Notes under the pieces: generated by a model
What the model was told of the DNA's origin: nothing
Seen by the model: the letters and a program-made list of their open reading frames with translations, nothing else
Databases searched by the model: none
Made by a program: the position numbers and the translations under genes
Assembly: GCA_019119895.1 (NCBI GenBank)
Contig: DWWD01000046.1
Span: 1-64,000, forward strand
From: Candidatus Anaerostipes avistercoris
GTDB lineage: Bacteria; Bacillota; Clostridia; Lachnospirales; Lachnospiraceae
Direction: 5' to 3'
DNA length: 64,000 nt
Part shown: piece after piece, positions 60,791-64,000 of the stretch
How positions within the stretch are numbered: the stretch's first letter is position 1
How the letters are laid out: every line of letters starts with the position of its first letter

Positions 60791-60824
60791 AGGTTGAGGT
60801 TATCTTTAATCTCAACCTTTTTTA
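60791..60824 (+). terminator. intrinsic terminator after rpmE
   Basis: AGGTTGAGGTTA and TAATCTCAACCT pair around TCTT, followed by six T. Confidence 0.85.
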
Positions 60825-60827
60825 TTG

Positions 60828-60849
60828 CATAGAAACCTTCGTTTCTATG
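60828..60849 (+). repeat. small perfect hairpin upstream of the DUF1385 gene
   Basis: CATAGAAAC and GTTTCTATG pair around CTTC, directly after the rpmE terminator. A second GC hairpin (CCGC/GCGG) follows at about 60865..60890. Confidence 0.5.
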
Positions 60850-60902
60850 AAATAAAAACGCTCCGCGGGATCGCACTGCGGCGGAACGGAAGGAGGAGGC
60901 AA

Positions 60903-61838
60903 ATGGCGGTTCGTATAGGAGGACAGGCAGTCATGGAAGGCGTAATGATGAAAAATATGGATCGTTACGCAGTGTCTGTGAGAAAGCCTGACGGAAAGAT
61001 TGAGACAAAAGTAAGAAAATGCGAAAGTTTTGCGGACAAACATCCGATATTTAAACTGCCGGTTTTAAGAGGCGTGGTCAATTTTGTGGAATCTATGGTG
61101 CTTGGAATTTCAACCCTGAATTATTCCGCAAGTTTCTTTGAGGAGGAAGAAGAGGAAGAACCGGGGAAAATCGATCAGATGCTGGATAAGATCAGTTCCG
61201 GAAAAGGAGAAAATGTCGTTATGGCGGTTGTCATGATCATTTCTCTGGCGATTTCCATCGGATTGTTTATGATCCTGCCGTATCTCGCTTCTGAGATTCT
61301 CGGAAGATGGGTCGGAAATCCATATATTATCCTTCTTGCGGAAGGATTGATCCGTATTGGAATTTTTCTGGGATATATTGTACTGATTTCCCGGATGGAA
61401 GATATCCGCAGAGTCTTTATGTATCACGGCGCCGAACACAAGACCATCAACTGCCTGGAAGCAGGAGAAGATCTGACGCCGGACAATGTAATGAAATATT
61501 CAAGACTCCATAAAAGATGCGGAACCAGTTTTATTTTTATCGTTATGATCATCAGCATGGTATTCTTTTTCTTTATCCGTGTGGATGTGATCTGGCTGAG
61601 AGTTGCCCTGAGGCTGCTTCTGCTCCCGGTAGTAGCGGGAGTCTCCTATGAATTTATACGTCTGGCAGGCAGCAGCGACAATTTTCTGGTACAGATTTTC
61701 AGCAAGCCGGGTCTGTGTCTTCAGCGTCTGACGACAAAAGAACCGGACCGGTCTATGATCGAGGTGGCGATTGCGTCGGTGGAAGGCGTTTTTGACTGGA
61801 GAGAATATTTGAAAAAGGAAAGAAATGGTCATGAATAG
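60903..61838 (+). CDS. DUF1385 membrane protein (YqhQ-like)
   Basis: 311 residues. GGQAVMEGVMMKN at the N terminus and MYHGAEHKTINCLEAGE in the middle are the DUF1385 signatures, with four or five membrane segments. The gene is a standard member of the rho-rpmE-prmC-prfA block in clostridia; its function is not settled. Start at 60903 after GGAAGGAGGAGGCAA. Confidence 0.92.
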   Translation: MAVRIGGQAVMEGVMMKNMDRYAVSVRKPDGKIETKVRKCESFADKHPIFKLPVLRGVVNFVESMVLGISTLNYSASFFEEEEEEEPGKIDQMLDKISSGKGENVVMAVVMIISLAISIGLFMILPYLASEILGRWVGNPYIILLAEGLIRIGIFLGYIVLISRMEDIRRVFMYHGAEHKTINCLEAGEDLTPDNVMKYSRLHKRCGTSFIFIVMIISMVFFFFIRVDVIWLRVALRLLLLPVVAGVSYEFIRLAGSSDNFLVQIFSKPGLCLQRLTTKEPDRSMIEVAIASVEGVFDWREYLKKERNGHE

Positions 61839-62664
61839 AAGAGAGTGGATCAGCAGAGGACAGCAGCTGCTGGAAGATCAGGGAATTGAGAATGCTTCCG
61901 GTGAGGCGTGGTATTTATTTTCTCACTGTCTGAAAATCTGCAGGGAAGATTATCTGTTTGCAATGACGGAGGAAGTAACGGATCAGGAAGGACTGGCAAA
62001 ATATCAGGAAATGCTTCAGAGAAGGGCAGAAACAAGGTGCCCTCTCCAGTATCTTCTGGGTACTCAGGAATTTATGGGATACTCTTTTATAGTGAATCCT
62101 GATGTGCTGATTCCGAGACCGGATACGGAGACGGTCCTGGAGGAAGTAATTAACACATGGATCCGTCCCGGAAAAATATTAGATTTGTGTACAGGATCCG
62201 GATGCATTGCCATCAGCCTTGCCCTGCTGCTGAAACCAGATATCTGCATCGGAACGGATATCAGCAGGAAAGCTTTGGATGTGGCGAAAGCAAATGGAAA
62301 AAATCTGTGTCCTATGGTAAAATTTATAAAAAGTGATCTTTTTGAGCAGGTGGAAGGCACCTACGATCTGATCATTTCAAATCCGCCTTATATTGCCACG
62401 GAAGAATGCGCCGGACTGATGCCGGAAGTCAGAGAGCATGAGCCGATGCTGGCGCTGGACGGAAAAGAAGACGGCCTGTATTTTTATCGAAAGATCATAA
62501 ACAAAGCTCCGGAATATCTGGAAGACGGAGGAATGCTTGCCTTTGAGATCGGATATGACCAGGGTGAGGCAGTAAAGAACATGATGATAGAAAATGGCTT
62601 CCATTCTGTAAAGATAAAGAAAGATCTGGCAGGACTGGACCGGCTGGTTTTTGGAAATAAATAA
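61825..62664 (+). CDS. prmC: peptide chain release factor N5-glutamine methyltransferase
   Basis: 279 residues. N-terminal helical domain, then a SAM-binding motif ([17 protein letters not shown]) and the catalytic SNPPYI. It methylates the GGQ glutamine of release factors, consistent with prfA next to it. The ATG at 61825 overlaps the previous gene; 61831 is another candidate. Confidence 0.96.
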   Translation: MVMNRREWISRGQQLLEDQGIENASGEAWYLFSHCLKICREDYLFAMTEEVTDQEGLAKYQEMLQRRAETRCPLQYLLGTQEFMGYSFIVNPDVLIPRPDTETVLEEVINTWIRPGKILDLCTGSGCIAISLALLLKPDICIGTDISRKALDVAKANGKNLCPMVKFIKSDLFEQVEGTYDLIISNPPYIATEECAGLMPEVREHEPMLALDGKEDGLYFYRKIINKAPEYLEDGGMLAFEIGYDQGEAVKNMMIENGFHSVKIKKDLAGLDRLVFGNK

Positions 62665-62677
62665 AAAGGAGAAGGTT

Positions 62678-63751
62678 ATGTTTGATAAGTTAGAAAGTTT
62701 AGTGGATCGTCTGGACACGGTGCTGCAGGAATTAAATGATCCTTCTGTGGCATCAGATCAGAACAGGTTCCGCGATTTGATGAAAGAACAAAATGAATTG
62801 ACACCGATTGTTGAAAAATATAAAGAATACACGGCGGAGAAACAAAATGTCGAGGACAGTCTCGAGCTTTTGAACGAAGAGACAGACGAGGAACTGAAGG
62901 AACTTGCCAAGGAAGAACTGGCAGAGTCCAAGGAAAATGTAGAAAAACTGGAAGAAGAACTCAAGATTCTTCTGATTCCAAAAGATCCTAACGATGATAA
63001 AAATATTATTGTGGAAATGAGAGCGGGAGCAGGTGGAGATGAGGCCGGCCTGTTTGTTGCCGATGTGGCAAGAATGTACCGCAGTTATGCGGAAAGCCGC
63101 AACTGGAAGGTGGAGACACTGAGTTTCAATGAAAGCGGTATCGGCGGATTCAAAGAACTGGTATTCATGATTTCCGGTCACGGAGCTTACTCCAGATTTA
63201 AATATGAAAGCGGAGTTCACAGAGTGCAGAGGATTCCGGCGACAGAATCCGGCGGAAGGATCCATACATCCACGATCACAGTGGCGATCATGCCGGAAGT
63301 GGAAGAAGTGGAAGTGGAAATTGATTTAAATGACTGCCGTTTCGATGTATTCCGTGCGTCAGGAAACGGAGGACAGTGTGTCAATACGACAGATTCCGCA
63401 GTCCGTCTGACTCATATCCCGACAGGAATCGTTGTTTCCTGCCAGGATGAGAAATCACAGTTAAAGAATAAGGATAAGGCGTTAAAAGTCCTCAGATCCC
63501 GTTTGTATGAATTAGAGCAGCAGAAAGCCCATGATGAGGAAGCCGCAAAAAGAAAGAGTCAGATCGGTACCGGAGACCGTTCTGAGAAAATACGTACGTA
63601 TAATTATCCTCAGGGCCGTGTGACAGATCACCGGATCAAACTGACGCTTCATAAGCTGGATTCTATTATGAATGGAGATCTGGATGAACTGATCGACAGC
63701 CTGACGGCGGCGGATCAGGCTGCGAAACTGAGCAACATGGAAGAAAACTAA
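62678..63751 (+). CDS. prfA: peptide chain release factor 1
   Basis: 357 residues. Codon-recognition domain with the anticodon-like tripeptide in the [14 protein letters not shown] region and the catalytic [16 protein letters not shown] (GGQ). It ends translation at UAA and UAG. AAAAAGGAGAAGGTT precedes the ATG at 62678; the frame start at 62651 is inside prmC. Confidence 0.97.
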   Translation: MFDKLESLVDRLDTVLQELNDPSVASDQNRFRDLMKEQNELTPIVEKYKEYTAEKQNVEDSLELLNEETDEELKELAKEELAESKENVEKLEEELKILLIPKDPNDDKNIIVEMRAGAGGDEAGLFVADVARMYRSYAESRNWKVETLSFNESGIGGFKELVFMISGHGAYSRFKYESGVHRVQRIPATESGGRIHTSTITVAIMPEVEEVEVEIDLNDCRFDVFRASGNGGQCVNTTDSAVRLTHIPTGIVVSCQDEKSQLKNKDKALKVLRSRLYELEQQKAHDEEAAKRKSQIGTGDRSEKIRTYNYPQGRVTDHRIKLTLHKLDSIMNGDLDELIDSLTAADQAAKLSNMEEN

Positions 63752-63774
63752 CAGAAAGATATCTGAGGTGCGTG

Positions 63775-64000
63775 ATGAAAGATGGATTTATAAAGGTTGC
63801 CTGTGCGACCCCGAAAGTAAAGGTTGCAGATCCGGAATATAATGCAGGGGAAATGATAAAAATCATAGAAGAGGCGGGAGACAAAGGAGCCGGCATTTTG
63901 GTATTTTCAGAACTGACGGTCAGCGGATACACATGCGGAGATCTCTTTCTCCAGCTGCCGCTGTTAAAGGAATGCCGGAATCAGCTGCTCAGGATCGCGG
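63775..64000 (+). CDS. nadE: glutamine-dependent NAD synthetase, N-terminal part (cut by window end)
   Basis: 75 codons are present before the window ends. The sequence is the nitrilase-like glutaminase domain: VACATPKVKVADPEYN, then GAGILVFSELTVSGYTCGDLF with the catalytic Glu. The VSGYTCGDLF string is typical of the long glutamine-dependent NAD synthetases. A TGAGGTGCGTG site precedes the ATG. Confidence 0.87.
   Translation, partial: MKDGFIKVACATPKVKVADPEYNAGEMIKIIEEAGDKGAGILVFSELTVSGYTCGDLFLQLPLLKECRNQLLRIA

Overview
The window looks like a chromosomal segment of a Gram-positive, spore-forming anaerobe of the Lachnospiraceae (Clostridia). Pointers are strong AGGAGG-type ribosome binding sites, the spoIIAA-spoIIAB-sigF operon, a spoIIM-like gene, RNase Y, a SCIFF ranthipeptide with its radical SAM maturase, DUF4250/DUF1700/DUF1385/TIGR04086 family genes, and tRNA genes without an encoded CCA. 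Gene density is high and most genes read on the plus strand. No CRISPR array, prophage or replication origin was seen.

0-8.3 kb is the accessory, partly decayed part: the tail of a probable insertion sequence, a MarR-controlled heterodimeric ABC exporter operon in which one half is a pseudogene, a LysR regulator, a cell-wall-binding protein, and a gene interrupted by one amber codon beside a divergent XRE regulator. 8.3-18.7 kb holds a YbaK-type deacylase, a beta-carbonic anhydrase, an envelope group (lipoprotein amidase, YARHG protein, two zinc-ribbon membrane proteins, DUF4250), an ABC/FtsX transporter with a very long coiled coil, and a GH13 enzyme. 18.7-28.2 kb holds RNase Y, a NUDIX hydrolase, SpoIIM, DAHP synthase, an FMN-riboswitch-controlled riboflavin transporter, a FlK-like thioesterase, a phosphatase, an M20 hydrolase and threonine synthase.

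28.2-36.9 kb is the most unusual block: a 1223-residue repeat surface protein with a degenerate sortase-type tail, a small helical protein, a PP2C phosphatase, a transmembrane Ser/Thr kinase with an outside C-terminal region, and a membrane-anchored Ig-like repeat protein. The last three overlap translationally and probably form a phospho-signalling and surface-adhesion cassette.

36.9-46.3 kb holds an S1-domain protein, chorismate synthase, tgt-yajC, a PHP phosphoesterase, the SCIFF precursor and maturase with their own promoter and terminator, a RecJ-like nuclease, a HAD phosphatase and tRNA-Val/tRNA-Met. 46.3-57.5 kb holds ispF, an Eis-like acetyltransferase, a beta-CASP nuclease, a small HMA metal-binding protein, an RluF-like pseudouridine synthase, ligA, metA (with the acetyl-CoA-type Glu111), two HAD enzymes, folC and a TPR membrane protein. 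57.5-64 kb carries the forespore sigma operon followed by the clostridial translation/termination block rho-rpmE-DUF1385-prmC-prfA and the start of an NAD synthetase gene.
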